DNA of 57,685 nt from Saccharomonospora sp. CUA-673 (GTDB lineage Bacteria > Actinomycetota > Actinomycetes > Mycobacteriales > Pseudonocardiaceae), in assembly GCF_001942305.1 (NCBI RefSeq), contig NZ_MKKE01000025.1, positions 1 to 57,685 on the forward strand, written 5' to 3'. Below are positions 39,521 through 48,352 of the stretch, piece by piece. The position numbers were made by a program, and so were the translations under genes. The notes under the pieces were generated by a model that did not search any database, had not been told where the DNA came from, and saw only the letters and a program-made list of their open reading frames with translations. Position 1 is the stretch's first letter; every line of letters starts with the position of its first letter.

Positions 39521-40851
39521 AGCCAGGCACGCGGTTCACCCTCGACGTCGCAGCGCGCCGCACGGGTCCCGTCGTGATCGGCGGTTCGCCGCTACGGCTC
39601 GTCCGACTGGGTTCGGCGGGCACCCGGATGCTCGACAACTGGACGTCCGGGGAGCCGCTGACCGATTCGCCCGGGCAGATCCGTTTGGCCCGCAAACTCG
39701 TCGACGCGGGCATTCTGCACCCGAAGCCGCCCGCCGGGCCCGAGGCGGCCGACGTGACGATCGTCGTCCCGGTCAAGGACGACGCCGACCGCCTCGCCCG
39801 GATCCTCGACGCGACCGGCGACTGCGGCGCGCGCATCGTCGTCGACGACGGGTCGCACGTCCCGGTGCCGGACGCGACGGTGCGCCACGACGAGCCGCGA
39901 GGCCCCGCCGCCGCTCGCAATGCCGGCTGGCGGGCAGCGCGCACCGAGTTCGTGGCGTTCCTCGACGCCGACACGATCCCCGAGCCCGGCTGGCTCGAAT
40001 GGCTGTTGCCGCACTTCAGCGACCCGTCGGTGGTGGCCGTAGCGCCGCGGGTGCAGAGCTCGCCCGGCGACGGCCTGCTCGCCCGCTACGAACTCGAACA
40101 GTCCAGTTTGGACCTCGGGACGAATCCGGCTCCGGTACGGCCGATGAGCAAGGTCAGCTACGTGCCGACCGCGGCGCTCGTGGTGCGCCGCAGCGCCCTG
40201 GCCACGACGAACGGTTTCGACGAGGAGTTGCGCTACGGCGAGGACGTCGACCTGGTGTGGCGCCTGCTCGACGTCGGCGCGGTGCGCTACGAACCGGCGT
40301 CGATCGTCCGCCACGAACCACGTCCGACGGTGACGTCGTGGTTGCGGCAGCGGTTCGACTACGGCACGTCGGCGGCGCCGCTGTCGGAACGGCATCCGGA
40401 ACGGCTCGCGCCCGCGCGCGTGTCGGCGTGGACGACGGCGGCGTGGGCCCTGGCGGCCCTCGGACGTCCGCTGCCGGCCGTCGCGGTCGCCGCCGCGGCG
40501 ACCGCGATCCTCACCCGCAGACTGACGACGTCCACCCGCGACGTCCCGACCGAGGAGGTCGTGCGGCTCGCGGCCCGCGGCCAGCTCGGCGCGGGCCGGT
40601 TGCTCGCGGCGGCCTCACGGCGCGTGTGGTGGCCTTTGCTGTTGCCATCCCGGCGCGGACGCCGGGTACTGGCCGCGGCGTACACGCCGTTCGCCGTGCA
40701 GACCGCCTCACCCGGGCGGCTCGCGCTGCGGATCGCCGACGACCTCGCCTACGGCGCCGGCGTGTGGACCGGCTGCGTGCGACACCGCACCGCAACTCCC
40801 CTGCTGCCCCAGTTCACCGAGCGCCCCTTCGCCCAGGGTCGGGGCCGCTAG
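39517..40851 (+). CDS. mftF: mycofactocin glycosyltransferase MftF
   Basis: MftF is a GT2-family enzyme that adds beta-1,4-glucose units to (pre)mycofactocinol. An N-terminal domain (residues 1-75) precedes the GT-A core, with VVPVKDDADRL, VVDDGS, GPAAARNAGWRAA, the DXD in FLDADTIPEPGWL, and GEDVDLVWRLLD with the catalytic acid. Hydrophobic C-terminal segments suggest membrane attachment. GTG 39517 overlaps the SDR stop, giving 444 aa. Last gene of the operon. Confidence 0.93.
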   Translation: MKPGTRFTLDVAARRTGPVVIGGSPLRLVRLGSAGTRMLDNWTSGEPLTDSPGQIRLARKLVDAGILHPKPPAGPEAADVTIVVPVKDDADRLARILDATGDCGARIVVDDGSHVPVPDATVRHDEPRGPAAARNAGWRAARTEFVAFLDADTIPEPGWLEWLLPHFSDPSVVAVAPRVQSSPGDGLLARYELEQSSLDLGTNPAPVRPMSKVSYVPTAALVVRRSALATTNGFDEELRYGEDVDLVWRLLDVGAVRYEPASIVRHEPRPTVTSWLRQRFDYGTSAAPLSERHPERLAPARVSAWTTAAWALAALGRPLPAVAVAAAATAILTRRLTTSTRDVPTEEVVRLAARGQLGAGRLLAAASRRVWWPLLLPSRRGRRVLAAAYTPFAVQTASPGRLALRIADDLAYGAGVWTGCVRHRTATPLLPQFTERPFAQGRGR

Positions 40852-41070
40852 GCGACTGTCCAACTGCGCCGCCCGGTGCTGCAGCCGCATGCCGAGCCGG
40901 TGCAGATGCTCGCCGAGCACCCGTAGCCCGTCCGGCGGCAGCTCGCCGCCGTCCTGCCGGGCGAGCAGGTCCACGACGGCCTCGCCCAACCACGTGTTCA
41001 CCGCGGACAGATCGGCGAGCAGCTCCCGATCGCGCCTGATCATCGTGTCCCCCGATTCCTGCCCGGTCAT
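40708..41070 (-). CDS. small helical protein of unknown function, opposite the mftF end
   Basis: From ATG 41070 (GGGAG 5 nt upstream; ATG 41043 with GGGGGA also fits) the frame gives a helical, charged protein (RRDRELLADLSAVNTWLGEAVVDLLARQDGG ... HLHRLGMRLQHRAAQLDSR). It then runs antisense through the last 144 bp of mftF with unconvincing Gly/Ala-rich sequence. A single missing base near 40852 would end it at a TAG just beyond mftF, matching the error pattern of the window. No family recognised. Confidence 0.4.
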   Translation of the reverse strand: MTGQESGDTMIRRDRELLADLSAVNTWLGEAVVDLLARQDGGELPPDGLRVLGEHLHRLGMRLQHRAAQLDSRLAAPTLGEGALGELGQQGSCGAVSHAAGPHAGAVGEVVGDPQREPPG

Positions 41071-41237
41071 CGCGTCTCCCGGGGACCGTACCACCGCACA
41101 CCGACGCGGTGCAGCGCGGTCCATACCTCGCGTATCCGTCCATGCGGTCGCCGGAGATTCCCCGAATCGGGTGCCGTCAATCATTCCGGGGATGCGATCA
41201 TCACCGGTGCCCCGCCGGCCGACGAAGGAGACGTGCG

Positions 41238-42089
41238 TTGAGCAGCACAGACCGCGACAGCGCGTTGCGCGCCATCGAGGAGAGCCTGGACAAGCCGTCC
41301 GCTGCCCGGATCTACGACTACTTCATCGGCGGCGACACGAACTACGCCATCGACCGGGCATTCGCCGAGAAGGCCCGCGAGCGCATCCCGTTGCTCGGCG
41401 AGTACTGCCGTACGAGCCGGCAGTTCCTCGGCCGCACCGTGCGCTGGCTCGCCGGAGAGGCGGGCATCCGGCAGTTCGTCGACCTCGGTTCCGGCCTGCC
41501 GACCGCGGGCAACGTGCACGAGGTCGCCGACGAGGCCCGGCCCGCCCACGACACGCGCGTCGTCTACACCGACAACGAGCCGATCGCCCTGACGCATTCG
41601 GCGATGCTGTTGGCCGACACGGCCGATCCCGAGCGGCACATCGCCATCGCGGCCGACCTCATGGACCCCGACGAGCTGTGGTCACGGGTCATGGCCACCA
41701 AGCTCATCGACCGCGACGAGCCGGTCGCCCTGCTGGTCAACGCGGTGCTGCACTTCGTCAAGGACGCCCGCGACCCCGACCGGCTGCTCGAGTTCTACCG
41801 CGACCACCTGCCGTCGGGCTCCCTGCTGGTGCTCTCGCAGATGACCAACGAGAACCCGACGAGCGACGCCGAGCGCCAGGCCCTCGAGGACCTGGCCGAC
41901 TACTACGAGAACACGACGAACCCGGGCCAGCTGCGCACGTCCGAGGAGTTCGCGCGATTCTTCGGCGACTTCGAGCTGGTCGAGCCGGGCCTGGTGTACG
42001 CGCCCGCGTGGCGCCCGGACGCCGACACCCTGTTCGCGAAGACCCCGTCGGAATCCCGCGTCATCGGCGGAGTGGCCCGCAAACCGTAA
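41238..42089 (+). CDS. SAM-dependent methyltransferase, DUF574 family (Methyltransf_19)
   Basis: The 283-aa protein carries the family signature PSAARIYDYFIGGDTNYAIDR near the N-terminus and a Rossmann SAM site at FVDLGSGLPTAGNVHEVA, followed by VVYTDNEPIA and LLVNAVLHFVKD. The family is highly expanded in actinomycetes and its substrates are mostly unknown. TTG 41238 is chosen because AAGGAG lies 7 nt upstream. A family A repeat array begins 6 bp after the stop. Confidence 0.92.
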   Translation: MSSTDRDSALRAIEESLDKPSAARIYDYFIGGDTNYAIDRAFAEKARERIPLLGEYCRTSRQFLGRTVRWLAGEAGIRQFVDLGSGLPTAGNVHEVADEARPAHDTRVVYTDNEPIALTHSAMLLADTADPERHIAIAADLMDPDELWSRVMATKLIDRDEPVALLVNAVLHFVKDARDPDRLLEFYRDHLPSGSLLVLSQMTNENPTSDAERQALEDLADYYENTTNPGQLRTSEEFARFFGDFELVEPGLVYAPAWRPDADTLFAKTPSESRVIGGVARKP

Positions 42090-42094
42090 CCCGC

Positions 42095-42172
42095 GTGTCA
42101 GCACCCCACGTCGCCGTGTCAGCACCTCACGACGCCGTGTTGGCATCCCGCGTCGCCGTGTTGTTCCCCTGA
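42095..42172 (+). repeat. 21-bp tandem repeat, family A (3 full units and a partial) after the DUF574 gene
   Basis: Units lie at 42095-42115, 42116-42136 and 42137-42157, with a degenerate 42158-42172. The core GTGTCAGCACCCCACG is identical to units at 1849-1932, 40 kb away, and reads in the same sense as the gene upstream. In both arrays the last unit changes to GTGTTGG. Confidence 0.8.
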
Positions 42173-42221
42173 GTGCCGGAATCCACTGGCACACCGGGCC
42201 GAACAGGGCGATCATGGGTGG

Positions 42222-43652
42222 ATGGCCTTCGGTGCCGCCGCCCCCACGGGGCCGGGTCACGCGGGACACGCCGGCTACGCCGAGCGCGTCGCGACCCTGC
42301 GCGCCCGGCTGGCGGAGATCCCGGCCGGGACGCCGGTGCGCCTGGCGAAACGCACGTCGAACCTGTTCCGCCCGCGCACTCGGCGGGCACCGGCGGGGCT
42401 CGACGTGTCGGACTTCGACCACGTCCTGTCGGTCGACCCGCAGACCCGCACCGCGGACGTCGAGGGCATGGTCACCTACGAACGGCTCGTCGACGCCACG
42501 CTGCCGCACGGGCTGATGCCGCTGGTCGTTCCGCAGCTCAAGACGATCACGTTGGGCGGGGCGGTCACGGGGCTCGGCATCGAGTCGTCGTCGTTCCGCG
42601 CGGGCATGCCGCACGAGTCGGTGCTGGAGATGGACATCCTCACCGGTGCGGGCGACGTCGTCACGGCGACCCCGGACGGCGAGCACCGCGACCTGTTCCA
42701 CGGTTTCCCCAACTCCTACGGCACGCTGGGATACGCGCTGCGCCTGCGCATCGAACTGGCCCCGGTGCGCCCGTACGTGCGGCTCGAGCACGTGCACTTC
42801 TCCGATCGGCGGCGCTTCGTCGAACGACTCCGGAGCGCCTGCCGGGACCGGGAGGCCGACTTCGTCGACGGCACGGTGTTCGGCCCGCACGAGATGTACC
42901 TGACGCTGGCCTCCTTCACCGGCGAACCCGACGACGCCGACGCGATCGGCGACTACACGTGGCTCGACATCTACTACCGCTCGATCCGGGAGAAGTCGGT
43001 CGATCACCTGCCGATCCGCGACTACCTGTGGCGGTGGGACACCGACTGGTTCTGGTGCTCGCGGGCCCTCGGGGCGCAGAACCGGCTCGTGCGCCTGCTC
43101 GCCGGGCCGCGGCTGCTGCGTTCCGATGTGTACTGGAAGGTCGTCGCCGCCGAACGCCGGTACGGCATCCTGGCGCGCGTCCGGCGCCTGTTCGGCCGCC
43201 CGGAGCGCGAGGCGGTGATGCAGGACATCGAGGTGCCCGCCCGGCACGCCGAAGCGTTCCTCGCGTTCCTGCACCGGGAGATCCCGCTGTCCCCGATCTG
43301 GGTCTGTCCCCTGCAGAACCGGGATCGGCGCCGATGGCCGCTGTACGACCTCGACCCGGACGAGCTGTACGTCAACGTCGGATTCTGGGGCACCGTGCCG
43401 CTCGCGCCCGGTGAGGCGCAGGGCTCGCACAACCGTCGGGTGGAATCGGTGGTTACGGAACTCGGCGGGAGGAAATCCCTGTACTCGGAGAGTTTCTACG
43501 ACCGGGACACATTCTGGCGGCTCTACGGCGGCGGTACCGACGACGACGAGGGCGACGACGACGCAGGCTCGACGTACCACGCCCTGAAACGCCGGTACGA
43601 CCCGAACGGGAGATTGCTGGACCTGTACGCCAAGTGCGTCCAAGCGAGGTGA
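42222..43652 (+). CDS. tmsA: FAD-binding oxidoreductase, 10-methylene fatty acyl reductase (TmsA/BfaA type)
   Basis: The 476-aa protein has the FAD_binding_4 (PCMH) pattern: an N-terminal VRLAKRTSNLF, HVLSVDPQTRTADVEGMVTYERLV, and the FAD loop QLKTITLGGAVTGLGIESSSFRAGMPHESVLEMDILTG, as in DHCR24-like enzymes. With the adjacent cyclopropane-synthase-like gene it matches the actinobacterial pair that makes 10-methyl-branched (tuberculostearic-type) fatty acids: the methyltransferase makes a 10-methylene acid and this enzyme reduces it. The assignment rests on family plus neighbour. The start ATG 42222 is weakly supported by GGGTGG. Confidence 0.82.
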   Translation: MAFGAAAPTGPGHAGHAGYAERVATLRARLAEIPAGTPVRLAKRTSNLFRPRTRRAPAGLDVSDFDHVLSVDPQTRTADVEGMVTYERLVDATLPHGLMPLVVPQLKTITLGGAVTGLGIESSSFRAGMPHESVLEMDILTGAGDVVTATPDGEHRDLFHGFPNSYGTLGYALRLRIELAPVRPYVRLEHVHFSDRRRFVERLRSACRDREADFVDGTVFGPHEMYLTLASFTGEPDDADAIGDYTWLDIYYRSIREKSVDHLPIRDYLWRWDTDWFWCSRALGAQNRLVRLLAGPRLLRSDVYWKVVAAERRYGILARVRRLFGRPEREAVMQDIEVPARHAEAFLAFLHREIPLSPIWVCPLQNRDRRRWPLYDLDPDELYVNVGFWGTVPLAPGEAQGSHNRRVESVVTELGGRKSLYSESFYDRDTFWRLYGGGTDDDEGDDDAGSTYHALKRRYDPNGRLLDLYAKCVQAR

Positions 43653-43659
43653 GGAAGCC

Positions 43660-44996
43660 ATGCGCGCGTCCACAACGGACACCACAGAACGCGGAACGGG
43701 GCACGGCACGACCACCGGAACGACAGCGACCGCGGGCACGGCGCTCACCGCGATCCTGCGCCGCGCCCTCGGCGCCGACCCGCCGCTGACCGTGACGGCG
43801 TTCGACGGCACGGTCGTCGGCGACCCGGACGGCCCGCTGCGCCTGCACATCCGCACGCCGACCGCCATGAGTTACGTACTGACCTCGCCCAACGAACTCG
43901 GCGTGGCGCGGGCGTACGTCACGGGACACCTCGACGTCACGGGCGATCTGCACGCGATCCTGCGGGAAGGCACGGCGGCGGCCGAACGGCTCACCACGGC
44001 GGACCGGTTGTGGCTGCTGGCCCGGCTGGCGCGCGATTTCACCGACCGGCTGCGGCCGGTGCCGATCCCGGTCGAGGAGGCCCCGTCGCGGCTGCGCCGG
44101 ACCGCCCGCGGGCTGCGGCATTCCAAGGCGCGCGACAGCGACGCGATCTCCCGGCACTACGACGTGTCGAATCGCTTCTACGAGCTGGTGCTGGGTCCGT
44201 CGATGGCCTACACCTGCGCCTGTTATCCCGACGGGTCGGCGACCCTCGAGCAGGCGCAGGCCCACAAGTTCGACCTCGTGTGCCGCAAGCTCGGCCTGAA
44301 ACCGGGAATGCGGCTGCTGGACGTCGGCTGCGGCTGGGGCGGCATGGTGGCGCACGCGGCCGAGCACTACGGCGTGCGAGCCCTCGGCGTGACCCTGTCG
44401 CGGCAGCAGGCCGAGTGGGCGCAGCGGGATCTGCGGGAGCGCGGCCTGGCCGATAGCGCCGAGGTCCGTCATCTGGACTACCGCGACGTCGGCGAGTCCG
44501 GGTTCGACGCGGTGTCCTCGATCGGTCTGACCGAGCACGTCGCGCGCGCAACCTGCCGGCGTACTTCCGCTTCCTGCACGCGAAACTGCGGACGGGCGGG
44601 CGGTTGTTGAACCACTGCATCGTGCGGCCGCACACCTACGACGCGCACCGGACGGGCCCGTTCATCGACCGGTACGTCTTCCCCGACGGCGAGCTCGAGG
44701 GAGTCGGCACGATCGTGTCGGCCATGCAGGACAACGGCTTCGAGGTCCGTCACTCGGAGAACCTGCGCGAGCACTACGCCCGCACGCTCGCCGCGTGGTG
44801 CGCCAACCTCGACACGCACTGGGACGCCGCGGTCGCCGAGGCCGGCCTCCAGCGGGCGCGCGTGTGGGCGTTGTACATGGCGGCCTCGCGGCTGTCGTTC
44901 GAACGTCACGAGCTCGAACTGCAGCAGGTGCTCGGCGTGAAACCCGACGCGGCGGGCGAGGCATCGATGCCGCTGCGCCCGGACTGGGGAGTGTGA
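43660..44996 (+). CDS. tmsB: CFA-synthase-like methyltransferase, 10-methylene fatty acid forming (TmsB/BfaB type; frame broken once)
   Basis: This cyclopropane-fatty-acyl-phospholipid synthase family protein has ISRHYDVSNRFYELVLGPSMAYTCACY, SAM motif I LLDVGCGWGGMV and GVTLSRQQAEWAQ. Near 44541 the frame shifts after SSIGLTEHV; the continuation NLPAYFRFLHAKLRTGGRLLNHCIVRPH lies one frame over, so one G is missing in GTCGCGCGC. The corrected length is about 445 aa. It transfers a methyl from SAM to an oleoyl phospholipid double bond. ATG 43660 has GAGGAAG upstream and follows tmsA by 7 nt. Confidence 0.87.
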
Positions 44997-44999
44997 GCC

Positions 45000-45206
45000 G
45001 TGCGCGTGCCACCGCCCCAGACCGGTGCCGCACCGGACGCGGCCGACTACGCCTCCGCGTTCCGTGTGCCGACCCCGGCGGCCCGCACACGGTCGCCGCG
45101 GGAATGGACGCGGCTGGTGTTCGAGGGTGCGCCCACACCGTTGGCGGTCCTCGTCGCGATCCCCTATCTGCTGCGGCGAGCGGTGCGGCGCACGGAACGG
45201 GAGTGA
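45000..45206 (+). CDS. small 68-aa protein at the end of the tms operon
   Basis: GTG 45000 follows the tmsB stop by 3 nt. The N-terminal half is polar and Pro/Ala-rich. A single hydrophobic segment (about residues 45-58, TPLAVLVAIPYLL) is followed by a basic RRAVRRTERE tail, suggesting a membrane-anchored peptide. A third small gene (tmsC) is known in some tmsAB loci, with unclear function; this may be its equivalent. Confidence 0.6.
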   Translation: MRVPPPQTGAAPDAADYASAFRVPTPAARTRSPREWTRLVFEGAPTPLAVLVAIPYLLRRAVRRTERE

Positions 45207-45229
45207 ACCGGATTGTCGGCGGGATCGGC

Positions 45230-45235
45230 TACCGT
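45230..45235 (+). promoter_or_regulatory. -10 element (TACCGT) for the epoxide-hydrolase-like gene
   Basis: TACCGT ends 6 nt before GTG 45242 and no Shine-Dalgarno is present, so the transcript is probably leaderless. Confidence 0.4.
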
Positions 45236-45241
45236 GCGGGC

Positions 45242-46072
45242 GTGACCGAGCATCTGAGCATCCCCACGCCGGCGGGCGATTTCGACGCGATCGCGGCCGG
45301 TCCGCACGACGGACGTCCGGTTCTGCTGCTGCACGGTTTCCCCGAGGCGGCGATCGAATGGGAACACCAGGTCGCGCGGCTGGGCGCGGAGGGCTTCCGG
45401 GCCGTGGCCCCCGACCAGCGGGGCTGCTCCCCCGGCGTCCGCCCGGACGACGTCGCGGCGTACGCGATGGACGAGCTGGTCGGCGACGTCGTCGCGATGG
45501 CGGATGCGTTGGAGTGGTCGCGATTCGACCTCGTCGGCCACGACTGGGGCGGCGCGGTCGCGTGGTGGACCGCCGACCGGCATCCCGACCGGTTGCGCAG
45601 CCTGACGGCCGTGTCCACCCCGCATCCCCGGGCGCTCGGCCGGGCGCTGCGGGAGGACGAGGACCAGGCGCTGCGCTCGCAGTACATGCGCGACTGGCAG
45701 AGCTCCCGCACCGAGCAGCGCATGTTGGCCGACGACGCGGACGCGCTACGCCGAATGTACGAGTGGAAGGTGCCGCGCGGACACGTCGACGACTACGTCG
45801 AGCGGTTGTCCGAACCGGGTGCCCTGACGGCGGCGCTCAACTGGTACCGGGCGCCGAACCCGAAGGAGCGGATGGGCGAGGTCACCGTGCCGACGCTGTA
45901 CGTGTGGAGCACCGAGGACGTGGCGTTCGGGTCGACGGCCGCGCTGGCCACCGGCGACTGGGTGAGCGGTCCGTACGAGTTCCAGATGCTCGAGGACGTG
46001 ACGCACTGGGTGCCGGAGGAAGCGCCCGAGCAGCTCACGGCACTGCTGCTGGACCACCTGAACCGGCGCTGA
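45242..46072 (+). CDS. alpha/beta hydrolase, epoxide-hydrolase-like
   Basis: The 276-aa protein shows HGFPEAAIEWEHQ, the nucleophile elbow GHDWGGAVAWW (Asp), VPTLYVWSTEDVAFG with the acid, and the catalytic His in DVTHWVPEEAPEQ. HGFPE plus DWGG is the usual soluble epoxide hydrolase pattern; dehalogenase activity is the main alternative. The substrate is unknown, but proximity to the fatty acid genes allows a lipid epoxide. Confidence 0.85.
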   Translation: MTEHLSIPTPAGDFDAIAAGPHDGRPVLLLHGFPEAAIEWEHQVARLGAEGFRAVAPDQRGCSPGVRPDDVAAYAMDELVGDVVAMADALEWSRFDLVGHDWGGAVAWWTADRHPDRLRSLTAVSTPHPRALGRALREDEDQALRSQYMRDWQSSRTEQRMLADDADALRRMYEWKVPRGHVDDYVERLSEPGALTAALNWYRAPNPKERMGEVTVPTLYVWSTEDVAFGSTAALATGDWVSGPYEFQMLEDVTHWVPEEAPEQLTALLLDHLNRR

Positions 46073-46254
46073 CCGGCCGCCCGACACCCCGCCCGCCGCT
46101 GTCTGGCCCGGCCGACTCCCGCCTGGTCCGGGCCGCTCCGAGGTAACCGGATCGGAGCAAGCCGCGCGATTTTTCTTGCGTTCACGGTCCCGAACGCGGA
46201 AGGTCACCCCCAGGAGATTTGAATTTCCTTCATGTTAGGCGGGTTGGGGTTTCG

Positions 46255-48303
46255 ATGAGAATGCGCGCGCTGGCTCTGCTCACGACGGTGGCCATCGGCT
46301 CGTCCCTGCTCACCGCGACGCCCGCGAGGGGCGCCGAGCCGGGCGCGGAACCGGAGGGACGCGAGGAGCCGCGCGCGGCCGAGCCCTACCTCGTCGGCCG
46401 CGGCATCGCGGACGCGACCGGCGAGATCGCCGAGATCGGCATGATGGGCTACGGCCGCATCGACCAGCAGGCCGCCGGTATGCACAACCGGCTGCACGCA
46501 CGGTCGTTCGTCGTCGCCGATCCGGAGACCTCGGAACGCGTGCTGATGGTGGTCGTCGACGCCGCCATGATCTTCGACAGCGTGCGCCAGGAGGTGCTGA
46601 GCCGGCTCGCCGAGCGCTACGGCGACACCTACACCGAGCGCAACGTGCTGCTGACCGCGACCCACACGCACGCCGGACCGGGCGGCCACTCCCATCACCT
46701 GCTGTACAACGTCACCACGCTCGGGTTCCACGACAAGACGTTCGACGCCATGGTCGACGGCATCGTCGAATCGGTCGAGGCGGCGCACTCCGACCTCGCA
46801 CCCGGCTCGTTGACGCTCACCCACGACGAGCTCGCCGACGCCGGTGTGAACCGCTCGCGCGAGGCGTTCGAGCGCAACCCCGACGAGGACAAGGCCCGGC
46901 TGCCCGAGGGCATCGACCCGCAGACCTCGCTGCTGCGCGTCGAACGCGAGGGCGAGCCGGTCGGCGCGATCAACTGGTTCGCCAGCCACGCCACCAGCAT
47001 GTCCGGCGACAACCGGCTGATCAGCGGCGACAACAAGGGCTACGCCGCCTACCGGTGGGAGCAGGAACGCAACGGCAACAACAGCAACGGCGGTGACCCG
47101 TTCGTCGCGGCGTTCGCCCAGACCAATCCCGGTGACGTCTCGCCGAACCTCGACCTGACCCCGCCCACCACGCCCGAGGACTTCGATCGGACGCGGGAGA
47201 ACGGCCAGCGGCAGTACGAGGCCGCCGCGCGCCAGCTCGACGCGACCGGCACGCAGCTGTCGGGCGGTGTCGACTCCCGCATCGTCTACGTCGATCTGTC
47301 CGATGTGGAGGTGCGACCCGAGTTCACGGGCGACGGGCGCACCCACCGCACGTGCACACCGGCGGTCGGCGCGGCCATGGCTGCAGGCAGTACCGAGGAC
47401 GGGCCGGCGTTCCCCGGGTTCGGCGAGGGCGACAACCCGCTGTGGGACGCGATCTCGCATTCGGTGCTCTATCAGGCGTCGCCGCAGCTGGAGGCCTGCC
47501 AGGCGCCGAAGGGCGTGTTCGCCCCGATCGGCGCGATGAACCGCATCTACCCGTGGGTGCAGGAGAAGTTCCCCGTCCAGCTGATGCGGGTCGGCGAGCT
47601 GTATCTGGTCGGCGTGCCGGGTGAGGCGACGGTGGCGTCCGGGTTGCGGCTGCGGCAGACGGTCGCCGACGCCGTCGGAGCCGATCTGGACAACGTCCTC
47701 GTGGCGGGCTTCAGCAACGCCTACTTCCACTACGTGACCACGCCGGAGGAGTACGACGCCCAGCACTACGAGGGCGGCAGCACCCTGTTCGGCCGGTGGC
47801 AGCTGCCGGCGCTGCAGCAGACCGCGCACGGCCTCGCGACCGCGATGCGCGACGGCAAGAACGTGCCGATCGGCGACACGCCCGCCGATCTGTCCGGCAA
47901 GCAGCTGCGGCTGCAGCCGGGCGTGCTGGTGGACGCGCCGCCGCTCGGCAGGGACTTCGGTGACGTGTTGGAACCGCCTGCCGCCGAGTACGCGGCCGGG
48001 GACGAGGTGAGCGCGACGTTCGCGGGCGCCCATCCGAGCAACGACCTGCGGCGCGGCGGCACGTTCCTCGAGGTGCAGCGGTGGAACGGGCGCGCGTGGG
48101 TGACGGTGGCCGACGACCACGACTGGTCCACCAGCTTCGCGTGGAAACGGCGCGGCATCGCGGCCTCGCACGTCACGATCAGCTGGCGGACCCCGGACGA
48201 CGCCGAGGGCAGCTACCGCATCCGCTACCAGGGCGACGCCAAGAGCGCCCTGGGCGGGATCTCCCCGTTCACCGGGGTGACGAAGGCCTTCGACGTCGGC
48301 TGA
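46255..48303 (+). CDS. secreted neutral ceramidase
   Basis: Neutral/alkaline ceramidases cleave the N-acyl bond of ceramide. After a signal peptide (residues 1-26, cleavage near ARGA) the 682-aa protein shows IGMMGYGRIDQQAAGMHNRLHARSFVV, the zinc ligands in TATHTHAGPGGHSHHLLYN, and the catalytic serine segment QTNPGDVSPNLDL. GVPGEATVASGLRLR and SNAYFHYVTTPEEYDAQHYEGGSTLFG follow, then a C-terminal beta domain. Length and order match the bacterial/mycobacterial enzyme. It probably acts on host or environmental sphingolipids. The start ATG 46255 has a weak RBS. Confidence 0.92.
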   Translation: MRMRALALLTTVAIGSSLLTATPARGAEPGAEPEGREEPRAAEPYLVGRGIADATGEIAEIGMMGYGRIDQQAAGMHNRLHARSFVVADPETSERVLMVVVDAAMIFDSVRQEVLSRLAERYGDTYTERNVLLTATHTHAGPGGHSHHLLYNVTTLGFHDKTFDAMVDGIVESVEAAHSDLAPGSLTLTHDELADAGVNRSREAFERNPDEDKARLPEGIDPQTSLLRVEREGEPVGAINWFASHATSMSGDNRLISGDNKGYAAYRWEQERNGNNSNGGDPFVAAFAQTNPGDVSPNLDLTPPTTPEDFDRTRENGQRQYEAAARQLDATGTQLSGGVDSRIVYVDLSDVEVRPEFTGDGRTHRTCTPAVGAAMAAGSTEDGPAFPGFGEGDNPLWDAISHSVLYQASPQLEACQAPKGVFAPIGAMNRIYPWVQEKFPVQLMRVGELYLVGVPGEATVASGLRLRQTVADAVGADLDNVLVAGFSNAYFHYVTTPEEYDAQHYEGGSTLFGRWQLPALQQTAHGLATAMRDGKNVPIGDTPADLSGKQLRLQPGVLVDAPPLGRDFGDVLEPPAAEYAAGDEVSATFAGAHPSNDLRRGGTFLEVQRWNGRAWVTVADDHDWSTSFAWKRRGIAASHVTISWRTPDDAEGSYRIRYQGDAKSALGGISPFTGVTKAFDVG

Positions 48304-48352
48304 GTCGTCGGCCGAGCCGTCGACCGAGCCGTCGACCGGGGCTGGGCACCCG

